Shown here in pieces: positions 11,140 through 20,608 of a stretch of 64,000 nt of DNA; position 1 is the first letter of the stretch; each line of letters starts with the position of its first letter. The DNA comes from Aphidius gifuensis (Eukaryota > Arthropoda > Insecta > Hymenoptera > Braconidae), in assembly GCF_014905175.1 (NCBI RefSeq), contig NC_057790.1, positions 11,868,469 to 11,932,468 of the forward strand. The letters run 5' to 3'. The translations under genes were made by a program, and so were the position numbers. Below the pieces are notes generated by a model, which saw nothing but the letters and a program-made list of their open reading frames with translations, made no database searches and was not told where the DNA came from.

Positions 11140-12990
11140 TTTTCCCTGTTCAAGATACGATCAAGTATCTTGATCACATCCTGATCAATTGATCCTGGTC
11201 AAATCTTAAACAAAAACTCATCAAGTCAAATATTCTAAAATAAATATTTTTTTAAAACAAGTTTCCCTGTTCAAGATAGGATCAAGTGTCTTGATCACAT
11301 CCTGATTAAGTGAGCTCGGTCAATTTATCATCAACATTTTCTAAGTCTTATCATATTTAAAATGTAGAGCTGATGACAGCTCTGTATAATATTTCTTCTA
11401 TTAAATAATTTATTCCAATATCTATTCATAATTTTTTATTACGAATAAACAAATAAATACAAAAAAATTATCTCGTATTTTATAATTTAAAATATATATT
11501 CAAAAATTATTATTTAGAAAGTATTATAATATTGCACAATTATTTTTTTTCCAATTATTAATCTTTCTCTGAATCTTATATTTTCTTTTTTGCCTCTTGT
11601 GAGTGAATGTAAAATATGAGGATTAAAAAACTATACATTGCATCGATCGTACGGTAGCGTTTAGAATAGTAATCCGTTGCTCGTAGGTTCGATCCCGTCT
11701 AGTAGCGCAAATTTACTTAATTATATTTTTTGTCTTTCATTTCAGCACATCTATCTCTAATTCTATCTCAGGAATAATAAGTAATTAGCTGATACAAAGA
11801 AAAGAAAAGTGATTTGTTAAATAATTTTTTTTTATCATTTTTTGATAATGTTTCTTGATCACTTTTTGATCCAAAACCTTGATCATGCTTTGATCCGTTT
11901 TTGAGTTACGTTTTGATCAATTCTTGAAGAGGTCGCTTGATTAAGTCTTGACCAGGTACCTCGATCAAGTCTTGATCCATTTTTGCGTTACGTTTTGATC
12001 AATTCTTGAACAGGTAGCCTGATAAAGTCTTTACCAGGTACCTTGATCAAGTCTTGATCCATTTTAGCGTTACGTTTTGATCAATTCTTGATCAAGTTGT
12101 CTGATCAAAACTTGATCTGAATTCAAGTTGCCTGATCAAGTTTTGATCATATCCTGAACTGAATTTCTACTCGGGTAATACTTTATTATTATGTACTTTC
12201 ATTTCTTTATAAATTTTTTTTTTTATTCAATGTTACATTATAAAACGTAAGTTTATAATTTATGATTAACCTATATCTGTCACAGTTTGCTTGGTGTATA
12301 ATTCACTGAAACCTTAATATGGTCTGTCTCTGAATTTTGTGTGGTTTTGTGCACACAATAGTCACAGGTGTTGCTACAAGAGTGCGTTACTATTATTTTC
12401 TCCAGAAATTTTTAGGATATATTCAGGATATATCTTGGATATTCTGGATATACGCCATTTGGTTATATCCAGGATATATATTTTTCCGTGGGGGATATCA
12501 TATATATTTTTTTTTATTCCAGAAAACATATAAGAACAAAAAGTTAGTACCAAATAACGAATGCCTTAATGGCTGAGCGTGCCGAGTACTAACGTTGTAT
12601 TCCCGTGTCGAAGGGTTTGAAACCCGTGTCGAGCAAAATTTAGTCAGCTAGATTATCGGTTAGGTCAGTTTGTATTGATAAAGGTTAGCTGTGTACCATA
12701 AAACGTTATTAAATGAAAAAGTTATGTATTCTAATTAAAAATAAATAAATTTGAAAATATTAATTTTTTTTTCACTAGAAAACAAAACATGTATTGTGAT
12801 CAAGTTTGGATCCAGAATCTGGATCCCTTATGGATCATGTATCTTTACCACAGCCTGATCAGGAATCCGGATCCATTCGGGATCCAAACCTTACGAAAAA
12901 AAGTTATATCCTGATCAGGTTTAGATCCAGGCTGGATTTGAAATCAGAGAAGCCTGATCAAGTCTTGATTCGAACCTGACCTGAATGTCT
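11140..12990. repeat. Field of TTGATCAAG-type dispersed repeats with tRNA-like pieces
   Basis: Three blocks (about 11140-11330, 11845-12170 and 12780-12990) are built from variants of CTTGATCAAGTCTTGATC and CCTGATCAAG, often self-complementary. Between them lie two degenerate tRNA-like stretches with box B-like words (GGTTCGATCCCG near 11685; GGGTTTGAAACCC near 12620). A GGATATATTCAGGATATAT run lies around 12415-12500. No protein gene is credible here. Confidence 0.55.
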
Positions 12991-13302
12991 ACACGGAAAA
13001 AAATTTACATTTGTTTTAAATATAATAGCATAGCAATTTTTTCGTTGTGTTACAGTAAGCTGGTACCATGAGAGCATCATATCAAAAATTGAGATGGAGC
13101 GTAGCAATTTTCATTGGAGAACGCCACCTATACTGGCCATGCGACCTTCCGCGGTGTGGCATAGTAATTTTTAAAATGATCAAACGCAAAATTTACTTCG
13201 TTTATAAACGCTCAAAAAAAATATTAAGAAATAAATGTTTTTTTTTTTTTTTTCTTTTTCTACAATAAATACGTAGAATACGTAAATACATAAAAAACCG
13301 TC

Positions 13303-13374
13303 TACCAAGCCCGGGACTTGAACCCCATATCTTTCGGATACAAATCCTACGCGGTATCTGTTGCGCCACGATAA
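13303..13374 (-). tRNA. tRNA-like sequence, probable pseudogene
   Basis: On the minus strand a 72 nt cloverleaf-like sequence has an acceptor pairing at 6 of 7 positions with wobbles, a GGGGTTCAAGTCCC T-arm region and an anticodon arm with loop TTTGTAT (formally UGU). D-arm pairing is poor. It lies just outside the left end of Polinton A. Confidence 0.35.
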
Positions 13375-13496
13375 CGCATGTGAAAATAATATTTTAATTG
13401 TTTCACATCAGCAATTGGAAAATAAGCAAAGTCACGCCTGCGCAATTGACTAAAAAGTGGAGGCAGTTGACATTTCTGAGTCCGTCATCAATTTTG

Positions 13497-13790
13497 AGTA
13501 GTGTATCAAGGAGAGTTCTAGACCAGAGGGAGGTCGAAAAAAGGTAGATCGGCGAGGGGACAGGGGACTGCAACTCGGTCGGTAAAACAGAGATGGTAAA
13601 GAAATTTTTCATTTGAATTCCCAGTTGTCGGTAATGCAGAGATGGTAAAGAAATTTTTTACCCTGGGTCGGTAATACAAATTTGACCGGGAAAATTATAT
13701 TTTGTCATTTTAAAGTGCAATTTCTCATGTCCTATGTCGTATGTTCCCAATTCGTATGTTCCCATGTCTTATGCCCTGTCTCATTGAATA
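13497..13790. repeat. Left terminal repeat of Polinton A
   Basis: The stretch matches 47309-47730 at the end of element B, including GGTAGATCGGCGAGGGGACA and ACTGCAACTCGGTCGG. It also matches, in inverted form, the GACATGGGACACGATAAA/GTCTGTATTACCGACACA part near 28000-28107. Inside are short subterminal repeats around CGGTAATACAGA and CTCATGTCC. The A right end is missing the outer half. Confidence 0.7.
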
Positions 13791-13804
13791 ACAAAAATAA
13801 ACAT

Positions 13805-13909
13805 TCCTTCGAGCCGGGTTTGAACCAACGACCAATGGATAACTTTTGAAAATTGTTTATAACAATATGCAATTACAGTCCAGTGCTCTACTAACTGAGC
13901 TATCGAAGG
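13805..13909 (-). tRNA. tRNA-Tyr: tRNA-Tyr (GUA) with intron
   Basis: On the minus strand the acceptor stem CCTTCGA/TCGAAGG pairs perfectly and is followed by discriminator A. The D arm is GCTCAGTTAGTAGAGC. The anticodon arm reads TGGA-CTGTA, then about 32 nt of intron before ATCCA. The T arm is GTTGG TTCAAAC CCGGC. An intron after the GUA anticodon is the rule for eukaryotic tRNA-Tyr, which makes the assignment firm. It lies between the left terminal repeat and the first protein gene of Polinton A, so it is either cargo or sits in a host sequence captured by the element. Confidence 0.85.
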
Positions 13910-14366
13910 TTATTTGTAGGACTTCTCACGTTTCATGTCCCATACATAAATATTTTTAAAATACAATTTTGCGAAAAAAAAATTGCTGACTCTCCATACG
14001 TGTTATTTTTTTTCAAATCGACCAATGTATATATAAATACAACTTTGCAAAAAAATTAGCTGACTCTTGATACGTGGAATTTTCGAATATAAACTAATAA
14101 AATGCTGTCGTAGTATTTAATTGTTTATGATAAAAAATAAATATTAATTAATATGCACGTGAGAATTTGCTGACTCTAAATACGTGTCATTTGAATAGGT
14201 ACTCTTTCTACTATTCTATTGTATTTATCCCGATATAAACGAGAAGTTTTTCTGAAATTTTATCATTCGAATATCAAGACTGTAAGGAAAGGTAAGAAAG
14301 CAATTTAATAATATACATTGATAATTAGTATTATATTTTATACATATTTATTTGCTTGAAATTAAA

Positions 14367-14696
14367 ATGTTTGTAGAAAAACAGCATTCAATAGAAATGG
14401 AACAACAATTAAATAATGTTGCTAAAATGGAGAGCAAATTGGATGTCAAAAAAATGTCTGAGTTGGAGGTTAATAGAGAGTACAAAGTAACAGCTCTACA
14501 GAAGATTCATAATGAATACAATGGAGTTATGGCTACATTAAATGATGAATTTAATGTCTTTCTACCCAGCAGAATCGCCAAGTTTATGAAAAATAATGAT
14601 TATTTTACAAAAATCGAGAAAGCAGCGATCGATGGATGCTTGGATCTTCTTTTTTTGGGAGGAAAATACAACAAATGTGAGTTCATTTTCTCATAA
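14367..14696 (+). CDS. OB-fold-like (ssDNA-binding-like) Polinton protein
   Basis: A small protein of about 109 residues with KMSELEVNREYKVTALQK, then NDEFNVFLPSRIAKF and a C-terminal LFLGGKYNKCEF. From memory this pattern recurs in small proteins next to Polinton or adintovirus genes in insects, and the beta-rich layout is compatible with a single-stranded-DNA-binding OB fold. The fold is an inference. The ATG at 14367 is preferred over the in-frame TTG at 14352. The N-terminal part is Glu/Gln-rich. It is the first protein gene inside the left end and points toward the convergent integrase. A role in element replication is likely but not shown. Confidence 0.5.
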   Translation: MFVEKQHSIEMEQQLNNVAKMESKLDVKKMSELEVNREYKVTALQKIHNEYNGVMATLNDEFNVFLPSRIAKFMKNNDYFTKIEKAAIDGCLDLLFLGGKYNKCEFIFS

Positions 14697-14820
14697 AACG
14701 AAAAAAATTAGAAAAAGTTTCTGAGCTCTTCTTCAAATATAATTATTATTATCTAGACAAAAAAATGATTATAATATAAAACTGATAAACACCAAGACTA
14801 AGCGACTTTCAAAAAATTGT

Positions 14821-15066
14821 AAATTATTGAAAGATTTGACAAAAGATGTTTACTATGCTGTGACAAAAATTCAAAGTTACTGTGGAAAAAAGTCTGGTGC
14901 AAGACTATCAGTCGAAATAAATAATAAATATACTGTTTTCTTACCGAAAAAATATTTTATAATAAAAAAAAGTTCCTTGAATTAGAGGATGGTATTATAC
15001 GAAGAGTTTTAACATTACAATGTATTGGAAAAAATAATCAAGTTGTATTATTAGAAAATTGGCCTA
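14821..15066 (+). pseudogene. Second OB-fold-like paralogue, broken
   Basis: Downstream in the same direction a second stretch shows the same pattern: LLKDLTKDVYYAVTKIQ, then NNKYTVFLPKKY, matching the LSELEVNREYKVTAL and NDEFNVFLPSR core of its neighbour. It lacks an ATG and changes frame in an A-run near 14967-14975, after which a compatible tail runs into the end of the integrase gene on the other strand. It is probably a decayed tandem duplicate. Confidence 0.45.
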
Positions 15067-15841
15067 AGCCTATACACACAATATTCAATAAAAACTTCAG
15101 TTGTCCAATTGGGAGTGTAGCCTTTTTCGAAAATTTTTTTATATTTACTTATTCGCACTTTATCACCAATTTTAAATTTTTTTTTCAACTTTGATGTGAC
15201 ACAAAACATTGGATTTTGATTATGATATATTTCCCTCAATATATCCTTTTCATTGTTTTTAGTTACATTTTTTGGTTTCATTTTTATAGTTCTGTGCTTT
15301 GTATTATTATAATTTCTAATCAATTCAGGAAGTATAGTCAACCATTTATAACTGCCTTGGAATGTAAATCTTTCCCAATTCGATTTTTCAGGGTTCTATT
15401 AAACCTTTCGACTATACTTGCTTTTAAAGTACTATATGTTGAGTACATATTTATATTATATTTTTTCATGAGATTCTTAAATTCACTGTTGTAAAATTCT
15501 TTGCCTTGATCGACATGTGAATTTTTTTTTGGATATCGACCTTTCAGGAAAACAGATTTCATCGCTGCAGTAACATCTTTTGCACTTTTTGTCTTGAGTG
15601 GTACAGCAAATGCATATTTGGAAAAATTATCAACTATTATAAGTATAAACTTGTAATTTTCATTTACGGAAGCATATGCACTCATGTCGACAAGATCACA
15701 TTGCCATGTTTCATCAAGAGCTCTAATATCAACATGTCTACGTTGATAATATCTGCGAGCAGGCTTGTGTAGCTCATGTGCCACAACGCTTCTCAAATAA
15801 TTATTGTCTTCTTTATTATTATTTTCTGTTGTTTTATTCAT
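15051..15841 (-). pseudogene. Polinton retroviral-type (rve) integrase with one frameshift
   Basis: The first frame (15841-15338) holds the catalytic core: first Asp in QCDLVDM, second in SHVDQGKEFYN, Glu in ASIVERFNRT, the D,D-35-E triad of rve-superfamily integrases. The second frame (15341-15051) carries the region after the core (TILPELIRNYNNTKHRTIKM) and a short SH3-like tail (KFKIGDKVRISKYK). The two frames overlap; the shift maps to about 15375-15390, near a run of five T on the plus strand. A C-terminal chromodomain is not seen before the stop. A truncated, inverted copy lies at 59296-59496. Confidence 0.85.
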
Positions 15842-15843
15842 TT

Positions 15844-16275
15844 TTATTTTTGATTTTCTAAACGTACTCCCAAATTTTCTGTAAAATAGTGAGATATACT
15901 TGCAACTTCTGTACTCAGCTCATCTAATGTATGACGTAATTTTTCAACACTTTTTTGCAATGTGTCCACTTTGATTGTCAGTTTACTAATGACTTCAGTG
16001 TTATATTTTTGAATATCTTCTTGCATTATTCTAAGAAGATTATTAGTTTCATTCTTAATCAGAATCAGTGCTACTTTTTTTGAGACAGCATCATTCATGT
16101 CTTGAGCATCGGCAATGTGACATAATTTTTTTTCTGCAATGTCATAATTTCCGTCTTCTGTGAATTTGAAACCTTCTCCAGGTGGTCCTCTTATTGTATC
16201 GCCATCACTTTTTCCTCCGATAGAATATTTTCGTTTATTTGATAATTGACGTCCGAATATATCAACACTAGACAT
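15844..16275 (-). CDS. Polinton coiled-coil protein of unknown function
   Basis: A 143-residue protein starts MSSVDIFGRQLSNKRKYSIGG. A Gly-rich stretch (GPPGEGFKFTEDGNYDI) follows, then a long helical C-terminal half with heptad-like hydrophobics (ISKLTIKVDTLQKSVEKLRH), typical of a coiled coil. The ATG at 16275 is chosen because the copy in element B begins at exactly this Met (58861), although the frame stays open upstream to 16326. The stop lies 2 nt from the integrase start, so the two may share a transcript. It could be a virion attachment or core component, which is inference only. Confidence 0.7.
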   Translation of the reverse strand: MSSVDIFGRQLSNKRKYSIGGKSDGDTIRGPPGEGFKFTEDGNYDIAEKKLCHIADAQDMNDAVSKKVALILIKNETNNLLRIMQEDIQKYNTEVISKLTIKVDTLQKSVEKLRHTLDELSTEVASISHYFTENLGVRLENQK

Positions 16276-16333
16276 TATTTCACTCCAATGTCCTTTTAAT
16301 GACTGTACAATCAAGACTGAATGCACATATATA

Positions 16334-17359
16334 TTAACAAATAATACCAGCTTCTCTTAATTCTTCAATAATTGAAAGAATTTCATTAGCGTGACTATTA
16401 TTGCCAGCTTTTTCTGAAGCTACAAGTAATTGAAGACGATTGACAATCTCATTGGGATCATCCCAATATATATAATTTGTATTATTTATTTTCTTATTTT
16501 TTTGTAGTGTTTTGTATTTGGGTAATACAAGTGCTGAACCTTTTTTGCTCTCTACTTTTTGTTTTCTCAAAGACTTGACAAACAGTGATACATAATTTTT
16601 ATATTTTTGTGTCCTGTTTGTCAGAAATGCACCATCAGATTTGAAATTTTTACGATGTGCATTTGTTAATTTTATAATTTCAATAAAAATTTCTCGATCA
16701 ACTTTCCGAATAATAGATGCATCAGGTGATTGTTGAAATAATAACTCCAAGAGACCTTGAGTAGCCGGATAAATTTTATCTTTCACATAAATATGATGAT
16801 TTTTTATTTCAATCATTGAATTACCAAACAATAATTTATTGTTTTTTAATTTTTGAATGGTGTACATTGTATTTTGAGCCTTGTCATGAGAATTTATTGA
16901 TTTTTGCCTTTCAAGGTGCTTCTTCATCATCCAAATTTTTTTTTTTTTCTCCGTTATATCTTCGTCTGTGTCATCATCATCAGCATCACGAACATTATTC
17001 TTATGAAAAGTTAACGGATCAATATCAATTTTTTCGTCATTATTTGTCAATATTGATTTTTCGTCTTCTCCTTCTGTCTCGTATTCTTCTTCTTCTGTCG
17101 TGTATTCTTCTCCTTTTCTTTGAGCATTATTTTTTTTTTCTGCTTGATTTTTACTGGAACTTGGTGCTGGTTTTTGTTTTGATACATCTGCTAGCATTTT
17201 TTTTAAAGGCTCAGTTATAGGTCCTAACACCTCACTTGTTATTCTTTCATTTTCAACTCGACCATATTTAATTAATTTATGTTTACGTCTTATAGAGTCA
17301 CTTGCTTTTTCAATTTCATGCAATAATGATTTTTCAGCATGTAAGTTTGTATGCTTCAT
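16334..17359 (-). CDS. Conserved acidic Polinton protein (possibly DUF8207 family)
   Basis: A protein of about 341 residues. The N-terminus is a helical, charged segment (KSLLHEIEKASDSIRRKHKLIKYG). The middle is a low-complexity Glu/Asp-rich region with TTEEEEYETEGEDE. The C-terminal domain is the conserved part, with QGLLELLFQQSP, EIIKLTNAHRKNFK and the tail LLVASEKAGNNSHANEILSI. From memory, insect Polinton proteins with this C-terminal block are annotated as DUF8207; no function is established. The ATG at 17359 matches the copy in element B (57784). It lies between ATPase and coiled-coil genes in the same direction. Confidence 0.7.
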   Translation of the reverse strand: MKHTNLHAEKSLLHEIEKASDSIRRKHKLIKYGRVENERITSEVLGPITEPLKKMLADVSKQKPAPSSSKNQAEKKNNAQRKGEEYTTEEEEYETEGEDEKSILTNNDEKIDIDPLTFHKNNVRDADDDDTDEDITEKKKKIWMMKKHLERQKSINSHDKAQNTMYTIQKLKNNKLLFGNSMIEIKNHHIYVKDKIYPATQGLLELLFQQSPDASIIRKVDREIFIEIIKLTNAHRKNFKSDGAFLTNRTQKYKNYVSLFVKSLRKQKVESKKGSALVLPKYKTLQKNKKINNTNYIYWDDPNEIVNRLQLLVASEKAGNNSHANEILSIIEELREAGIIC

Positions 17360-17469
17360 GATAGATAATGATGCTGTTGACAGTTCACAGTACACAATCC
17401 TACTGTCTTTTATTTTGGAATTTTTACTATATATCGTATAATATTACTCTAAATTATCTGATATTTTTT

Positions 17470-18237
17470 TTAGATAGTAGATGTACCAGTGGTGGTAGCA
17501 GAGGGAGAAACTGTATTTTCAGCAGAATCGTTTGTAATGTTTATATAACAATCAAAACCTCTCCTGTATCGGCCATTATTAATGTCACTATCTTTGTCAA
17601 TCACAAGGAATCCATATTTATCTTTATTCCAACATGTCGAGCATATATTGCGGAATTTTACAAATTCCATGTCAGTATTTACATGATTATTGTATATATG
17701 CCTTAAATTTCTTTCATCTTGACAAAAAAGTACAAAAAAATTGGCATTATCTCTCACCAAATGTTTGGGTATGTGAGCATAGGTCTGAGATAAATAAAAA
17801 CTATCAACTGCTTGATGTCTACCCATACAAAAAAATGCTCGAACATTATCTTGTTTTTCTGTAGATATATCATCGAAAATCATCAGTGAATCTGGTCTAG
17901 CCTCTTCAGGTTGAATAACTTTCTCATGTTCATTGAATGGAAAATAACCAATTTCTTTAACATTATTAATAATTTTTTCAAGAAATTTGTACTTTGGCTG
18001 ATTAAGCAATTTGGAATACACATAAACATTCTCAAATCTTAATCCATTTGGGTGAATTATTATTGCAAAAAGAGCGTTTGTTTTGCCAGAATTTGAAGGT
18101 CCACAAAATACACCTCTCACACTATTCGGTAATAAACTTCCATGTCTTTTTTCAGATGGTTTTTTTGGATTAGTTTTTTGCACAATTTGATCAAAATTGA
18201 TGACTGGCAACTTTAATGGTTGTTCTTGAAATTCCAT
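17470..18237 (-). CDS. Packaging ATPase (FtsK/HerA, A32-like)
   Basis: A 255-residue protein with Walker A GPSNSGKT (about residue 46), Walker B LMIFDD (about 115), a QT-containing sensor region (FYLSQTYAHIPKH) and NANFFVLF. This is the genome-packaging ATPase of Polintons, related to poxvirus A32 and PRD1-type ATPases, which pumps DNA into capsids. The frame is intact from ATG to stop. It diverges from the PLA2-domain gene across about 100 bp. Orthologous degraded copies occur at 56954 (element B) and 29905-30080 (fragment D). Confidence 0.9.
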   Translation of the reverse strand: MEFQEQPLKLPVINFDQIVQKTNPKKPSEKRHGSLLPNSVRGVFCGPSNSGKTNALFAIIIHPNGLRFENVYVYSKLLNQPKYKFLEKIINNVKEIGYFPFNEHEKVIQPEEARPDSLMIFDDISTEKQDNVRAFFCMGRHQAVDSFYLSQTYAHIPKHLVRDNANFFVLFCQDERNLRHIYNNHVNTDMEFVKFRNICSTCWNKDKYGFLVIDKDSDINNGRYRRGFDCYINITNDSAENTVSPSATTTGTSTI

Positions 18238-18295
18238 GTTTCTTTTTTTTACAACTGAACAAGCTGCTAGCTTAATCTGTACTAACGTGAAAACA

Positions 18296-18329
18296 TATAA
18301 ATACTCGGGATTTTATTGAATGCAGTTAG
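18296..18329 (+). promoter_or_regulatory. TATA box and initiator of the PLA2-domain gene
   Basis: TATAAATA at 18296-18303 is followed 28 bp later by GCAGTTAG (18322-18329), an arthropod-type initiator. This lies in the short divergent gap between ATPase and PLA2 genes and 14 bp before the first ATG at 18343. The same TATA plus CAGT spacing is seen before the major capsid, exonuclease-like (C) and IAP genes. Confidence 0.5.
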
Positions 18330-18342
18330 TTCTTCAAAGACA

Positions 18343-19276
18343 ATGATTGAGCATCAACGTGCAAAAAAAAAAATAGAAGAAAAAGATAAAAAAAAAAAGG
18401 AAGGGGTCTGTTGAACAGTATCATCAATAGCCTGCCATTTGAATTACACGTTCCACAGTATAATTATTGTGGTCCGGGTACAAAGCTCGATAAAAGATCA
18501 GCTCGTGGTGATCGCAGTGTTAATCCGTTGGATGAACATTGTCGTGAGCATGATATAAGCTACTCAAAAAATCCTGACAATCTCGAAGAACGACATAAAG
18601 CTGATAAAATACTTGCCGATAAAACTTGGCAACGTGTATTTGCCAAAGATTCGTCACTTGGTGAAAGAGCCGTAGCTTGGGGTGTGACAACTGCAATGAA
18701 TTTGAAAACGAAACTTGGTATGGGTTTAAATAAAAGCAAAAAGAATAAAAAAATTCATCATAAAATCAAGAAAATACAAACAACTGAAAAGAATGATAAA
18801 AAAGATAAAATCATCCCAAAACAAAAATATAAAAAGTATTCAACAAATCTCAACAGGATTATAGATATATCAAAACAATCTATAAAGCCTGGAATCACTG
18901 ATCCAATAAAGACGGTTCTGGAAAGTGCACGTGTTGCTGTCAAAAAAGTTGGTGGAAAAAAAAAATTCGTTTACCATGAATTTTACCTCTTTCATTGAAT
19001 AAAGAAAAGAACAGTGATGGTAGTATACTACCATTTTTAATACCACTATTTGCTGGATTAAGTGCATCTGGTGCTATGACGGGTGGTGCAGCAACAATTT
19101 CAAAGACAATAAATGTTGTACATGCAGCAAAAAAATTACTACGAGAAAATCAACGTCATAATAAGAAAATGGAATCAATTGTATTGGGCAAAGGATTATT
19201 TTTATCTCCTTACAAAAGAGGACTAGGTCTCTTTTTAAAGCCTGCAAAAAGAGTAAATAAGAAAAAAAACTTGTAA
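18343..19276 (+). pseudogene. PLA2-domain minor virion protein (parvovirus VP1-like), frame-disrupted
   Basis: The central frame (18411-18998) contains a phospholipase A2-like domain: Ca-loop motif YCGPGT and catalytic HD in LDEHCREHDISYS, as in parvovirus VP1 unique regions and Polinton proteins. The ATG at 18343 opens a Lys-rich N-terminus in another frame; the shift lies in a run of 11 A (18388-18398). A hydrophobic C-terminal part (18995-19276; FLIPLFAGLSASGAMTGGAA, then YKRGLGLFLKPAKR) follows after a second shift in a run of 10 A (18956-18965) and a TGA at 18977. The enzyme domain is expected to help virions breach host membranes. Whether the breaks are real is uncertain. Confidence 0.8.
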
Positions 19277-19638
19277 TGCTACCACATCGAGCTCTCACAA
19301 ATATTGATATCATCAAATACGCCAAAGCTTTTAAAATTCCTTATTTCCGAGGAGTTTTTATGAGAAATGATTTACCAATAACTGGCCCTCGTAAAAATGA
19401 ATCAGCAATTGTAAATCTTGATGATAAAGATGGTGCTGGTACACATTGGGTTGCATACAAAAAACGGCAAAATGATGTCATTTATTTCGATAGCTTTGGT
19501 GATTTGAAGCCTCCACAAGAGCTGATTAATTATCTCGGTGTTGGTAGCATTAAATATAATTATGAAAAATATCAAAATTATAATACAATTGTTTGCGGTC
19601 ATCTATGTCTCAAATTTCTGGCTGGCAAGAGACTATAA
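19276..19638 (+). CDS. Adenain-like cysteine protease
   Basis: A 120-residue protein starts MLPHRALTNIDIIKYAK. It has the catalytic His in GTHWVAYKK, an acidic residue in YFDSFGDLKPP and the catalytic Cys in CGHLCLKFL. This is the order found in adenovirus maturation proteases and Ulp1-like enzymes, which cleave capsid precursors. The start codon falls right at the end of the PLA2-domain tail. The protein ends soon after the Cys motif and may be C-terminally shortened. A relative in block C (52486-53013) is larger, and a broken copy lies in fragment D. Confidence 0.85.
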   Translation: MLPHRALTNIDIIKYAKAFKIPYFRGVFMRNDLPITGPRKNESAIVNLDDKDGAGTHWVAYKKRQNDVIYFDSFGDLKPPQELINYLGVGSIKYNYEKYQNYNTIVCGHLCLKFLAGKRL

Positions 19639-19672
19639 ATAATCATGACACATGCTAAAATAATCATTAGTC

Positions 19673-20365
19673 ATGGATGATTCATTTACGTTGACATTGT
19701 CGGGCAGGTCATCGACTCTTGAAACACAATACTTTCCGCCGATTGAGTTGTCAGCAAATAAAAATTATGTTGCTGGGCTTGTTGAGTTTACAACATTTTA
19801 TTCTATACCGAATATTGACGTTGGTAACAATAAAGTCTACATTGAAGGTTGTAAACTGATTACAATTCCAACAGGAAGTTATGAAATTGAGGATATTGAA
19901 AGTTATATCCAAAAAGCAATATGTCAGGATGACGTTACTATTAGTATTAAACCAAATAACAATGAACTACATAGTGAGGTTAAATGTAACAAACGTATTC
20001 ATTTTGAAATAGAAGACTCGATTGGAAGATTGTTGGGCTTTACAAAACGAATCCTCGAAGCTGATATTCTACATAAATCTGACTTGCCTGTTGCCATATT
20101 AAAGGTTAATACACTCCAAATTCAGTGTAACATAACAACTGGTGCATATATGAATCAGCACAAAGTTCACACAATACATGAATTTTTCCCAGTTGTGCCT
20201 CCTGGATATAAGATTGTTGAAGTACTATCTCATGTCATTTATCTGCCAGTCACAGTGCAAGCAATACATCAATTGCAATTAAAAATTGTCGATCAGGATG
20301 GTGAAATTGTGAATTTCCGTGGAGAAACGATTACAATTCGACTACACATTAAAAGTGTCAAATAG
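19673..20365 (+). CDS. Minor capsid protein (penton, jelly roll)
   Basis: A 230-residue protein starts MDDSFTLTLSGRSSTLETQ. Features are FPPIELSANKNYVAGLVEF, TIPTGSYEIEDIESYIQ, SIGRLLGF and a C-terminus with VVPPGYKI and LPVTVQAIHQLQL. This architecture is that of Polinton minor capsid (penton) proteins, predicted single jelly rolls that sit at capsid vertices. The frame is fully intact. It lies between protease and major capsid genes on the same strand, 35 nt after the protease stop. Confidence 0.75.
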   Translation: MDDSFTLTLSGRSSTLETQYFPPIELSANKNYVAGLVEFTTFYSIPNIDVGNNKVYIEGCKLITIPTGSYEIEDIESYIQKAICQDDVTISIKPNNNELHSEVKCNKRIHFEIEDSIGRLLGFTKRILEADILHKSDLPVAILKVNTLQIQCNITTGAYMNQHKVHTIHEFFPVVPPGYKIVEVLSHVIYLPVTVQAIHQLQLKIVDQDGEIVNFRGETITIRLHIKSVK

Positions 20366-20445
20366 GACAACAAAATATGGGCATCGTTTTTTAAAAAAAA
20401 AAAGAAAAAAAAAATAAACATAATAATAAAATAATTGGACAAAGC

Positions 20446-20481
20446 TATAAATGCGAGACATTATGCCAAAAAAAAATCAGT
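20446..20481 (+). promoter_or_regulatory. TATA box and initiator of the major capsid gene
   Basis: TATAAATG starts at 20446 and ATCAGTC covers 20476-20482, about 32 bp apart, followed by the capsid ATG at 20609. A Ser/Gln-rich short ORF beginning at 20463 would start upstream of this initiator and so is probably not translated. Confidence 0.4.
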
Positions 20482-20608
20482 CAAAAGCAAGGAAGCAAAG
20501 CGATAACACATCAGAGTATTCAGTTTCTCAAGAGTCTCGGTCTCAGTCCACGTCAACAACATCTACGGAAATAAAAGTGTCATTTTGTTGCTTTTTTTGT
20601 ATTATACC

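Noticed and set aside
15216..17864. Plus-strand ORFs opposite integrase, acidic protein and ATPase
   Set aside because: They are antisense shadows of well-supported Polinton genes and have no family features.
20463..20606. Short Ser/Gln-rich ORF before the major capsid gene
   Set aside because: It starts upstream of the likely initiator at about 20479, overlaps the capsid leader and has no counterpart elsewhere in the window.
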